NCBI GenBank assembly: GCA_963825685.1
Contig: CAWGUD010000009.1
Location: 62,001 to 126,000 of the forward strand
Direction: 5' to 3'
Length of the DNA: 64,000 bases
Source: JAOUEA01 sp963825685
Lineage (GTDB): Bacteria; Actinomycetota; UBA4738; HRBIN12
The notes below the pieces were generated by a model. The model was not told where the DNA came from. It was given only the letters and a program-made list of their open reading frames with translations, and searched no databases. Each line of letters begins with the position of its first letter. Position 1 is the first letter of the stretch. Positions 27,865 to 35,260 of this stretch are shown piece by piece. A program made the position numbers and the translations under genes.

Positions 27865-28920
27865 TCACGGCACGATCACCATCTTCAGGCCGCTGCCCGA
27901 ACGGATCGTCTCGAACGCCTCGCCGATCTGCTCCAAGGGCCACCGGTGCGTGACGACCGCGGCGAGCAGGTCCTGCTTGCGGTCGAGGTAGTCCATCGTG
28001 ATGCGGTACTGACGGTGCGTCGCGCCGTACGCCCCTCGGATGTCGAGCTCCTTGTAGTGCAGCTGGTTCATGTCGAGCGGGCTGACCGGATCGTGCTTGG
28101 GCAGCCCGGCGAAGTAGACGACCGTGGCGCGCTTCGCGGCCATCTCGAGCGCCGCCTGCTGGGCCGGTTTCGCCGGCGCCGCCACGCTGACCCGCTCCGC
28201 GCCGTGCCCCCCCGTTCGCGAGAGCACCTCCTCGACGCCGTTGTCGTCGCCGGCGACCCACGAGTCGTCGACCACGTGCCCGACGGCGTCGAGCGCGATC
28301 TTCAGCCGATCGCCCGAGACGTCGGTGAGGTAGACCCTCGACGCGCCGCGATCGCGCGCCATCACGGCCTGCCAGCACCCGATCGGGCCCGTGCCGAGGA
28401 TCACGACCGTGTCGCCCAGTCGCACGTCGAGCTGCTCGATGCCGTTCAGCGCGCACGCGAACGGGTCGGCGACCGTCGCGAGGTCGCTCGGCAGCTCGGG
28501 CGGCAACGGGATCAGGTTCTTCATCGCGATCGGCGGCACGGCCGCCACCTCGGCATAGGCCCCCGGATACGGGTCGTAGCCGTACAGCAGGTGGTGCTCG
28601 CACAGGTTCTGGAAGCCCTCGAGGCACCAGCGGCACTCCCCGCACGTGAGGATCGACCCGAGGAACACCCGGTCCCCCAGCGCGACGCCCGGGGGCAGGT
28701 CGGCCTGGGGGCCGACCTGCTCCAGCACGCCGACCGGCTCGTGGCCGAGCTGCCAGGGCGAGGGCGCCTTCGGATCGCCGTTGAAGAACGTGCGCGCGTC
28801 GGTGCCGCAGATGCCGCACGCCTCGACCCGCAGGAGCGCGCCGGCGGGGTCCAGCTCGGGCTCGAGCGCGTCGTCGCGGACCTCGACCGCGTTGACGTCG
28901 GTCATGAATGCGGCACGCAT
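27865..28920 (-). CDS. zinc-dependent alcohol/polyol dehydrogenase (MDR family)
   Basis: The 351-residue medium-chain dehydrogenase has the catalytic zinc site (EACGICGTDARTF, GHEPVG), the four-Cys structural zinc loop CGECRWCLEGFQNLC (residues ~95-109) and the nucleotide-binding VVILGTGPIGCWQAV (~172-186), with TDVSGDR favouring NAD. It resembles sorbitol/threonine-type dehydrogenases and would oxidise a polyol to a ketose. ATG 28920 directly abuts the aldolase stop, placing it third in the gntR-aldolase-dehydrogenase-kinase operon. Frame intact, unlike both flanking genes. Confidence 0.88.
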   Translation of the reverse strand: MRAAFMTDVNAVEVRDDALEPELDPAGALLRVEACGICGTDARTFFNGDPKAPSPWQLGHEPVGVLEQVGPQADLPPGVALGDRVFLGSILTCGECRWCLEGFQNLCEHHLLYGYDPYPGAYAEVAAVPPIAMKNLIPLPPELPSDLATVADPFACALNGIEQLDVRLGDTVVILGTGPIGCWQAVMARDRGASRVYLTDVSGDRLKIALDAVGHVVDDSWVAGDDNGVEEVLSRTGGHGAERVSVAAPAKPAQQAALEMAAKRATVVYFAGLPKHDPVSPLDMNQLHYKELDIRGAYGATHRQYRITMDYLDRKQDLLAAVVTHRWPLEQIGEAFETIRSGSGLKMVIVP

Positions 28921-29749
28921 CTACGCCATCTCCTGCCGCAAGGCGTCGAGCGCCTTCTCGGCCGTCCATCGCTCGCGGATCACCCGTGAGAGCGCCCGGG
29001 TGATCGCCTCGGGGTTCGCGTGCATGAAGATGTTCCGACCGACCGAACAGCCGATCGCGCCCACGGCCATCGCCTGTTCCATGCGCGAGAGCAGCTCGTC
29101 GTCCTCGAGCCGGGAGCCGCCGGCGAGCACGACCGGGATGCCGTTGGCCGCCTCGACGCACTTCGCGAACGAGTCCTGATCGCCTGGCCAGTTCGTCTTC
29201 ACGATGTCGGCCCCGAGCTCGGCGCACAGCCGCACGTTCCGGCGCAGGTACTCGAACCCATACTGCTGCTTCGAGCTCCTCGACGGTCGCGTACGTCGTC
29301 GGGAACTCGGCCTCGGCGATGAACGGCATGCCGAGGATCGCGCACTCCCGGCCCACCGCCGAGAGGATGTCGATCATGCCGGCCTCGGTGTCACCGCCGA
29401 GGGCGGTGAACAACACCACGGCGTCGGCGCCGAGCGTCAGGGCCTCCTCGACCTCGGCGATCTGCACGATCTCGGGGCGATCGCCGTCGGGCGAGGCGCT
29501 CGCCGAGAGCAGCAGCGCGAGCGACGTCGTGGGCGAGAACCCCTCGGCGGCGATCCGGATCATGCCCTTGCTCATCATGATCACGTTGGAACCGCCGGCG
29601 ACCGCCTCCCGGGTGCGTTGCGTGATGTCGGCCAGCGGCTCGAGGAAGGTCGGTGAGGTCATGCCGTGGTCGAGCGCGCAGATCACCGACACGCCCTCCG
29701 GGTCGATCACGCGCTTCAGCCGCATCGCCTTGCCGACGTCGGTCATCAT
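28921..29749 (-). CDS. class I aldolase of the DhnA/LsrF family (frameshifted)
   Basis: This TIM-barrel Schiff-base aldolase/thiolase family includes archaeal-type fructose-bisphosphate aldolase, sulfofructose-phosphate aldolase YihT and LsrF. Visible are VICALDHGMTSPTFLEPL (residues ~20-37), ADAVVLFTALGGDTE, ADIVKTNWPGDQDSF with the probable Schiff-base Lys (~178) and VVLAGGSRLEDDEL, AIGCSVGRNIFMH (phosphate-binding loops). An extra base in GAAGCAGCAG near 29264 shifts the frame; corrected length about 275 residues. AAGGAGG precedes ATG 29749, and that ATG overlaps the gntR stop (TGATG). Substrate is unknown. Confidence 0.85.
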
Positions 29750-30480
29750 CAGATCCTCCTTCCCGGCCCGCGTCGGACCACGGTGAACTCGAACGCTTCC
29801 GCGAGGTGATGCTCGTGAGAGAGCAGCAGCGGTTCCCCCTCGCGCCCGTAGTCGATCTGCCGCAGGTAGAGCAGCATGGCACTGCTCTTCACGCCGAGTC
29901 GCCTCGCGAGGGCACGGTCGGCCTTCGCCGGCTCGACGGTCACGACCCCGTGTTCGACCGGGGCGCCGTGCCGCTCGAGCAGCTCGTAGACGGAACCGTC
30001 GAGCGGCATCGAGGACAGCTCCGTCGCCGCCACGCGAGAGGCCGACACCACGTCGACCGAGAGCACGACCGCGATGCCGTCCGCCGTGCGCACACGCTCC
30101 AGCCGCACGACCGGGTCACCCGCATGCAGATCGAGGCTGGCAGCCTCGTCGTCGGTGGCGCCGTCGGTGTGCACGGCACCCTGGCTCGTCCCGGGTTCCA
30201 TGCCGGCCGCGCGGATCGCCTCGGTCACACCGAAGTTCACGTCGAGGTTGTTCCGCAGCCTCGGCCGGTGAGTCGCGTACGTGCCGGCACCACGGGTTCG
30301 CGTGACGAACCCGTCCTCCTCGAGTGATCGGAGCGCTTCGCGGAGCGTCGGGCGTGAGACCCCCATCTCCTCGGCCAGCTCAGGCTCCGGCGGAAGCTTC
30401 GATCCGGGCGGGATCCTTCCGGTCGCGATGCGCGACAAGAGGTCGTCTCGTACCCGGAACGACAACCGCTTCCTCGCCAC
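29749..30480 (-). CDS. GntR-family regulator with UTRA ligand-binding domain
   Basis: The winged helix occupies residues ~5-70 (LLSRIATGRIPPGSKLPPE, MGVSRPTLREALRSLEEDGFV, TRGAGTYATHR). The rest is a UTRA domain (DPVVRLERVRTADGIAVVLS, LLLSHEHHLAEAFEFTV), which binds small effectors such as sugar phosphates. I take GTG 30480 rather than an ATG 42 bases upstream, because the latter would lie within the promoter. The gene heads its own leftward operon; a perfect palindrome fills its promoter spacer, so autorepression is likely, and a near copy lies before the rightward permease gene. Confidence 0.87.
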   Translation of the reverse strand: MARKRLSFRVRDDLLSRIATGRIPPGSKLPPEPELAEEMGVSRPTLREALRSLEEDGFVTRTRGAGTYATHRPRLRNNLDVNFGVTEAIRAAGMEPGTSQGAVHTDGATDDEAASLDLHAGDPVVRLERVRTADGIAVVLSVDVVSASRVAATELSSMPLDGSVYELLERHGAPVEHGVVTVEPAKADRALARRLGVKSSAMLLYLRQIDYGREGEPLLLSHEHHLAEAFEFTVVRRGPGRRI

Positions 30481-30503
30481 ATGAGCCCCCTCGTCGCGAT
30501 CGC

Positions 30504-30532
30504 AGACTAGTTTGTCTGACAAAGTCTGTCAA
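30504..30532 (-). promoter_or_regulatory. consensus sigma70-type promoter of the gntR operon
   Basis: On the minus strand TTGACA (30532 to 30527) and TAGTCT (30509 to 30504) are separated by exactly 17 bases. Transcription would begin near 30497, 17 bases before GTG 30480. Confidence 0.7.
30511..30523. promoter_or_regulatory. GntR operator 1
   Basis: TTTGTCTGACAAA is a perfect 13-base palindrome placed inside the -35/-10 spacer of the gntR promoter; a second half-site (CTGTCAAA) follows at 30526-30533. Confidence 0.65.
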
Positions 30533-30546
30533 AATGGTCAACGCCG

Positions 30547-30552
30547 TAACAT
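30547..30552 (+). promoter_or_regulatory. -10 box, leaderless start of the small membrane gene
   Basis: TAACAT, 6 bases before ATG 30559, about 14 bases right of operator 1's second half-site. Confidence 0.5.
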
Positions 30553-30558
30553 GGGCGG

Positions 30559-30843
30559 ATGGACGTGCTCGGCGTCGGCGTGCCCGTGGTGACCGGTCCC
30601 GCCCAGGGCTGGAACTTCTGGCCGATCCTCGGCATCCCGCTGACCCTGCTCGTCGCCCTGCGGTGGCTGCGGCTCCGCCCCAGTGCATGGGTCGTAGTGG
30701 GTTCGATCCTCGTCGGCCTCCTCGTGGCCGACGCGGTCGCGTGGTGGGGGGTCGTCCCAGCCGCCGCCCTCGCCGCCGTGGCGATCGCGGTCGCGGCGAT
30801 CGGTCTCGGTTGGAGGCGGCGGAAGCCCGTCTCGGACGTTTGA
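30559..30843 (+). CDS. small three-helix membrane protein
   Basis: This 94-residue protein is almost entirely membrane: helices at ~18-36 (NFWPILGIPLTLLVALRWL), ~43-62 (AWVVVGSILVGLLVADAVAW) and ~65-84 (VVPAAALAAVAIAVAAIGLGW), ending in a basic WRRRKPVSDV tail. I do not recognise a family. The leaderless -10 and its position between two copies of the GntR operator suggest that it is a real member of the divergent operon, perhaps an accessory of the permease that follows 72 bases later. Its stop codon lies within the second operator. Confidence 0.6.
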   Translation: MDVLGVGVPVVTGPAQGWNFWPILGIPLTLLVALRWLRLRPSAWVVVGSILVGLLVADAVAWWGVVPAAALAAVAIAVAAIGLGWRRRKPVSDV

Positions 30844-30852
30844 CAGACAAAC
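30838..30852. promoter_or_regulatory. GntR operator 2
   Basis: GTTTGACAGACAAAC; its reverse complement matches operator 1 and its flanks (GTTTGTCTGACAAAG) at 13 of 15 positions. It contains TTGACA (30840-30845), a possible -35 for the permease gene, and overlaps the upstream stop codon. Confidence 0.6.
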
Positions 30853-30915
30853 CCCTTTTGTGTCTCCATACCGACTGTCCGCGCGACGGGGGGTCGCCGG
30901 GAGGGAGGGTGACGC

Positions 30916-32523
30916 ATGTCCGAGCGCAAGGTCGGATCGGTCACGTACCGAGAGGTCGGCGAGGGCTACTTCGAGGAACGAGGGCTCCGGCGCCACGCCG
31001 GCGTGTGGTCCCTCTGGGCACTCGGGGTCGGCGCCGTCATCTCGGGCGACTACTACGGGTGGAACTTCGGTCTCTCCGTGGGAGGCTTCGGGGGCCTGCT
31101 GATCGCGACGGTCATCATCGCGATCATGTACTACGGGCTCTGCTACAGCATCGCCGAGATGTCCCCGGCACTCCCGCACACCGGAGGCGCGTACTCGTTC
31201 GCGCGTTCGGCCATGGGCCCGTGGGGCGGGTTCCTCACGGGACTCGCCGAGAACGCCGAGTACGTGATCACGACCGCCGTGGTCGGCGGTGCGATCGCGC
31301 TGCTGGCGCAATCCACGATCGCGGACCTGTTCAACATCGTCGGCGATCCGTTCTGGAACAGCGAGCCGTTCTGGTGGGCGGTCTTCTACATCGTGTTCCT
31401 CGCGATCAACATCAGCGGCGTCGAGGCCACGTTCCGCTTCACCGTGATCATCACGGTCGTCGCGATGGGCATCCTGCTCGTGTTCTACGTCGCGGCGCTC
31501 GTGAGCGGAGAGTTCAGCCCGGATCTGTGGTTCAACATCGCCGACGGAGGTGGTGAGACGCCCGCCGGCGACGGCTCGTTCCTGCCGTTCGGGGTGAGCG
31601 GAATCTTCAAAGCCTTGCCCTTCGCGATCTGGTTCTACCTCGCGATCGAGGAGGTGCCGCTCGCGGCCGAGGAATCGATGGATCCTCGCCGCGACGTGCC
31701 CAAGGGCACGATCCGCGGCATGCACACGCTGCTGCTCCTCAGCATCGGCGTCCTGTTGCTCAACTCGGGGGTTGGGGGCGGCGCGCTCGCGATCGGCGAA
31801 TCGGGCACTCCGCTGTTCGACGGCTTCAAGGCGATCTTCGGCGACAACACCGGCGCCGTGCTGCTCGGCATGATGGGGCTCGTCGGCCTGATCGCGAGCT
31901 TCTTCACGATCATGTACGCGTACGGGCGGAACACGTACTCGCTCTCGCGGGCCGGGTACTTCCCGAAGTTCCTCTCGGTCACGCACAAGACGCGGAAGAC
32001 GCCACACGTCGCCCTGATCGCGGGCGCCGTCGTCGGCTACGCGGTGCTGTGGGTCGTCTGGTACCTCGGGAGGCAGGAAGGAGATCTCGGCGCTCAGGTC
32101 GTGGCCGCGATCCTGAACATGGCCGTCTTCGCAGCCGTGCTCGCGTACACGCTGCAGGCGATCTCGTTCGTCCTGCTCCGTCGCAAGCTCCCGAACATCG
32201 ATCGCCCGTACGTGAGCCCGTGGGGTCAGGCGGGCGCGATGCTGGCCGGCGTGATCGCGGTGGTGGCTCTGGTGTCGATCTTCCTCAACGAGGACTACCG
32301 GCCGGGTGTGTACGGCGTCGCCGTCTACTTCGTTCTGGGCATCCTCTACTTCGCGATCGCGGGCAGGCACCGCCTGGTGCTCTCCCCAGAGGAGGAGTTC
32401 GCCCTCACGCAGGGCGAGAAGGGCGTGCCGGAGGCAGCAGGATACTCCTCGTCGTCCGAAGAGCAGGGGGCGATCCTGCGCGGTGGCGATGAGCCCTCAT
32501 CGACACCGCCGTCGTCGGGCTAG
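30916..32523 (+). CDS. APC-superfamily permease, ethanolamine permease type
   Basis: The 535-residue protein has 12 predicted helices. WSLWALGVGAVISGDYYGWN (residues ~31-50) is the hallmark N-terminal helix of the ethanolamine permease group of the APC superfamily, followed by GGAYSFARSAMGPWGGFLTG (~93-112) and FALPFAIWFYLAIEEVPLAAEES-type segments (~232-255; IEEVPLAAEE). It should import an amine such as ethanolamine by ion coupling. GGGAGGGAGGG lies 7 bases before ATG 30916. The next gene encodes a glutamine-synthetase-family ligase, consistent with amine uptake followed by gamma-glutamylation. Confidence 0.82.
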   Translation: MSERKVGSVTYREVGEGYFEERGLRRHAGVWSLWALGVGAVISGDYYGWNFGLSVGGFGGLLIATVIIAIMYYGLCYSIAEMSPALPHTGGAYSFARSAMGPWGGFLTGLAENAEYVITTAVVGGAIALLAQSTIADLFNIVGDPFWNSEPFWWAVFYIVFLAINISGVEATFRFTVIITVVAMGILLVFYVAALVSGEFSPDLWFNIADGGGETPAGDGSFLPFGVSGIFKALPFAIWFYLAIEEVPLAAEESMDPRRDVPKGTIRGMHTLLLLSIGVLLLNSGVGGGALAIGESGTPLFDGFKAIFGDNTGAVLLGMMGLVGLIASFFTIMYAYGRNTYSLSRAGYFPKFLSVTHKTRKTPHVALIAGAVVGYAVLWVVWYLGRQEGDLGAQVVAAILNMAVFAAVLAYTLQAISFVLLRRKLPNIDRPYVSPWGQAGAMLAGVIAVVALVSIFLNEDYRPGVYGVAVYFVLGILYFAIAGRHRLVLSPEEEFALTQGEKGVPEAAGYSSSSEEQGAILRGGDEPSSTPPSSG

Positions 32524-32546
32524 ATGATCGAGGCTGATCCTGAACC

Positions 32547-32581
32547 ATGGATGCGGCGGCCGTGACGGCCGCCGCATCCAT
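32547..32581 (+). terminator. 16-bp perfect stem-loop between permease and ligase genes
   Basis: The arm ATGGATGCGGCGGCCG (32547-32562) is followed by TGA and its exact complement (32566-32581). There is no U-tract, so this is a GC-rich hairpin that may terminate, attenuate or stabilise the message ahead of the ligase gene. Confidence 0.6.
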
Positions 32582-32606
32582 CTCAGGGCACGGTTGAGGA
32601 GGCGTG

Positions 32607-33989
32607 ATGGAGCAGCAAGGGTTGCTCGACGCGACGGAGCTCGAGGCACGGGCGAACGCGGGCGAGATCGACACCGTGCTCTGCATGTTCACCGACCTGC
32701 AGGGCAGATTCATGGGCAAGCGCGTGATGCCCGACTTCTTCCTGCACGAGGTCCTCGGTGAGGAAGGCTTGCACGCTTGTCTCTACTTGCTCGCGATCGA
32801 CATGGAGATGGAGCCGCTCCCGGGCTACGAGTACGCGAGCTGGGAGACCGGGTACGGCGACTTCCGCATGGTCCCCGACGTCTCGACGCTCCGATGGTGC
32901 CCGTGGCTGGAGAAGACGGTCATGGTGATCTGCGACGTCGCGGACGAGGAGACCGGGGAGCCCGTCGAGGTCGCGCCTCGGCAGATCCTGAAGCGACAGA
33001 TCGAGCGAGCGACCAAGGCCGGGTACACGATCAAGACGGGGTCCGAGCTCGAGTTCTACCTGTTCAAGGACGGCTACGACGAACTCGCGGAGCGCGGCTA
33101 TCGCGACGCCCGACCGTCGTCGAGCTACATCATGGACTACCACATGCTGCAGACCACCAAGGACGAGTGGGTGATCCGCCAGATCCGCAACGGCATGCGG
33201 GGAGCCGGCATCCCTATCGAGTTCTCGAAGGGCGAGTTCGGCAAAGGCCAGCATGAGATCAACATCACGTACGCCGACGCGCTCACGACGGCCGACTATC
33301 ACGTGCTCTACAAGCACGGCGTCAAGGAGATCTGCGCCGCCAACGGGGTGGCCGCCACGTTCATGGCGAAGTGGACGATGGAGGAAGCCGGCTCTTCCTG
33401 TCATATGCATTCGAGCGTGTGGAACGCCAAGGGCACGAAGTCGCTGATGTACGACGAGAAGGCCGAGCATCACCTGTCGCAGACCTACCGTCACTACATG
33501 GGCGGGCTCATGGCGACGGCGCGCGAGATGTCGTTCATGTTCGCGCCGTTCGTGAACTCGTACAAGCGCTACCAGCTGGGCTCGTGGGCGCCGACGGCGA
33601 TCGTGTGGAGCCGCGACAACCGCACGTGCGGGTTCCGCACGGTCGGCGAGCACACCGCGGCACGGGTCGAGGACCGCATCCCCGGGGCCGATGTGAACCC
33701 CTACCTCGCGTACGCCGCGACGATCGCCGGGGGGATGCACGGCCTCGAGAACGCGATCGAGCCGCCGGCGATGTTCAAGGGCAACGCATACGAGGCGAAG
33801 CGTGTGCCCCGGGTGCCCACGAGCCTGCACGAGGCGATCGACGTGTTCCGCAAGAGCAAGGTCGCGAGGGAAGCGTTCGGCGACTTCGTCTACGGGCACC
33901 TGCTGAACACGGCCGTGCAGGAACAGGCGATCTTCGACAACCTCTGCATCACGGACTGGGAGATGACCAGGTACTTCGAACGCGGCTGA
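32607..33989 (+). CDS. glutamine synthetase-family gamma-glutamyl ligase (GlnA-like)
   Basis: A 460-residue GS-fold ligase. Metal and ATP residues are present: GSELEFYLF (residues ~148-156), KGQHEINITYADAL (~213-226), SSCHMHSSVWN (~263-273), FVNSYKRYQLGSWAPTA (~313-329) and RVEDRIPGADVNPYLAYAA (~353-371). The adenylylation site of true GlnA is absent, and the N-terminal domain differs from GlnA1. Homologous GlnA2/3/4-type enzymes in Streptomyces glutamylate polyamines or ethanolamine; the ethanolamine-type permease just upstream favours an amine substrate (inference). ATG 32607 follows GAGGAGG. Separated from the permease by a strong hairpin. Confidence 0.85.
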   Translation: MEQQGLLDATELEARANAGEIDTVLCMFTDLQGRFMGKRVMPDFFLHEVLGEEGLHACLYLLAIDMEMEPLPGYEYASWETGYGDFRMVPDVSTLRWCPWLEKTVMVICDVADEETGEPVEVAPRQILKRQIERATKAGYTIKTGSELEFYLFKDGYDELAERGYRDARPSSSYIMDYHMLQTTKDEWVIRQIRNGMRGAGIPIEFSKGEFGKGQHEINITYADALTTADYHVLYKHGVKEICAANGVAATFMAKWTMEEAGSSCHMHSSVWNAKGTKSLMYDEKAEHHLSQTYRHYMGGLMATAREMSFMFAPFVNSYKRYQLGSWAPTAIVWSRDNRTCGFRTVGEHTAARVEDRIPGADVNPYLAYAATIAGGMHGLENAIEPPAMFKGNAYEAKRVPRVPTSLHEAIDVFRKSKVAREAFGDFVYGHLLNTAVQEQAIFDNLCITDWEMTRYFERG

Positions 33990-33996
33990 TGCCGGA

Positions 33997-34461
33997 TCAG
34001 GCTTCGTGGGCACCGACGAGCACGATGTCGATGCCATCCTGCACGACCTCGTCGCGCTGGTTCAGCACCCGGACACGCATCGTGACCACGCCTCGATCGG
34101 GCTTCGAGCGTGATCGTCGCACCTCGGACACCGTCGACACGGTGCGGATCGAGTCGCCGGCGTAAACGGGGGCGGTGAAGGTCCGCGACTCCTCCAGATA
34201 GATGCCGAGCGCCCAGTCGTCGGCGGCAGTGGGTTGCCCGCTCGAGATCGATGTGACGAGCAGGCCGTGGGCGATGGGAGCGTCGTAGGGCGAGCCCTCG
34301 GCGACCGTCGCCGGGTCCGCGTGCAACGGGTTGTGGTCGCCGGTGAGGTCAGCGAACACCGTGATGTCGTGCGCCGTGACCTCGCGAGGCTCGGTCGCGA
34401 GCTCGAGCCCGACCTCGATGTCCTCCAGGAAGATCGGTTCTCCTCGGGTCGCCATCTGCAT
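33997..34461 (-). CDS. MaoC-like acyl-CoA hydratase/dehydratase
   Basis: A hot-dog-fold protein of about 154 residues with the hydratase-2 signature FADLTGDHNPLHADP (residues ~42-56) and APIAHGLLVTSISSG (~65-79), which supply the catalytic Asp/His. MaoC-type enzymes hydrate trans-2-enoyl-CoA. ATG 34461 (4 bases after TAGGCT) or ATG 34455 may be the start. It is divergent from etfB with both -10 boxes within 20 bases of each other, tying it to fatty-acid or acyl-CoA oxidation. It converges on the ligase gene with 7 bases between. Confidence 0.85.
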   Translation of the reverse strand: MQMATRGEPIFLEDIEVGLELATEPREVTAHDITVFADLTGDHNPLHADPATVAEGSPYDAPIAHGLLVTSISSGQPTAADDWALGIYLEESRTFTAPVYAGDSIRTVSTVSEVRRSRSKPDRGVVTMRVRVLNQRDEVVQDGIDIVLVGAHEA

Positions 34462-34465
34462 CGCG

Positions 34466-34471
34466 AGCCTA
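34466..34471 (-). promoter_or_regulatory. -10 box of the MaoC gene
   Basis: TAGGCT on the minus strand, 4 bases before ATG 34461 and 10 before ATG 34455. Confidence 0.45.
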
Positions 34472-34479
34472 GCAACGGC

Positions 34480-34485
34480 TAGCAT
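34480..34485 (+). promoter_or_regulatory. -10 box, leaderless etfB
   Basis: TAGCAT, 7 bases before GTG 34493. Confidence 0.55.
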
Positions 34486-34492
34486 CGGGCCC

Positions 34493-35260
34493 GTGAACAT
34501 CGCGGTGCTCGTCAAATGGGTCCCCGAGCCTCAGGGCACGCCTACGCTGGGTGCTGACCATCTGCTCGTGCGAGAAGGTGCCGACGGCTCGCTCGACCCC
34601 GGCGACGAGTACGGGCTCGAACGAGCCCTGCAGCTCGTGGAGCGTGACGGCGGTGAGGTCATCGCGATCTCCATGGGCCCCGAGGTCGCGGCCGCGGCCG
34701 TGCAACGCGCCCTCGCGATGGGAGCCGCGCGCGGGGTGCTGGTGACAGACGACGCCGTGCGCGGCGCCGACACCCTCGTCACCGCCAGGGTGCTGTCGGC
34801 GGCGATCCGCTCGGTCGATGCCGATCTCGTCATCGCGGCGGTCGAGTCGACCGACGGCTACACGGGAACCCTTCCGATCACCGTCGCCGAGCTGCTCGGC
34901 CTGCCGAGCGTGACGTTCGTCACGTCGCTCGACGTCGTCGGCTCCGAGCTCCACGCCGAACGGCAGACCGTGACAGGGGCCGAGGTCGTCGAGAGTCCGC
35001 TGCCGGCCCTGGTCACGGTGACGACCGGCGTGGCGGAGCCCCGGTATCCGAGCCTCAAGGGCGTGATGGCCGCGAAGTCGAAGCCCCTCGACCGGCCCAC
35101 GCTCGCCGACCTCGGGCTCGCCGACGACGACGTGAGGTCATCGCAGACGGTCGCCTCGGTCGAGGCCGCGCCGGAGAAGGCGGGGGGCCGGGTGACCGAG
35201 GCCGGACCCGAAACGGCCGCTGAGATCGCCGACCTCCTGGTCGACGCGCGGGTGATCTGA
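34493..35260 (+). CDS. etfB: electron transfer flavoprotein beta subunit
   Basis: EtfB (255 residues) binds AMP and pairs with EtfA to collect electrons from acyl-CoA dehydrogenases. Visible are NIAVLVKWVPEPQG at the N-terminus, DPGDEYGLERALQL (~35-50), and the C-terminal recognition/AMP loop PRYPSLKGVMAAKSKPLD (~181-198). GTG 34493 fits the leaderless TAGCAT box. The stop TGA is followed at once by etfA GTG 35261. The context etfB-etfA-etfD plus MaoC makes this the acyl-CoA dehydrogenation electron route. Confidence 0.92.
   Translation: MNIAVLVKWVPEPQGTPTLGADHLLVREGADGSLDPGDEYGLERALQLVERDGGEVIAISMGPEVAAAAVQRALAMGAARGVLVTDDAVRGADTLVTARVLSAAIRSVDADLVIAAVESTDGYTGTLPITVAELLGLPSVTFVTSLDVVGSELHAERQTVTGAEVVESPLPALVTVTTGVAEPRYPSLKGVMAAKSKPLDRPTLADLGLADDDVRSSQTVASVEAAPEKAGGRVTEAGPETAAEIADLLVDARVI

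Noticed and set aside
26333..29749. Single 1,138-codon frame that would fuse aldolase, dehydrogenase and kinase
   Set aside because: The middle part is out of frame with the intact dehydrogenase; the long frame results from frameshifts in the aldolase and kinase genes.
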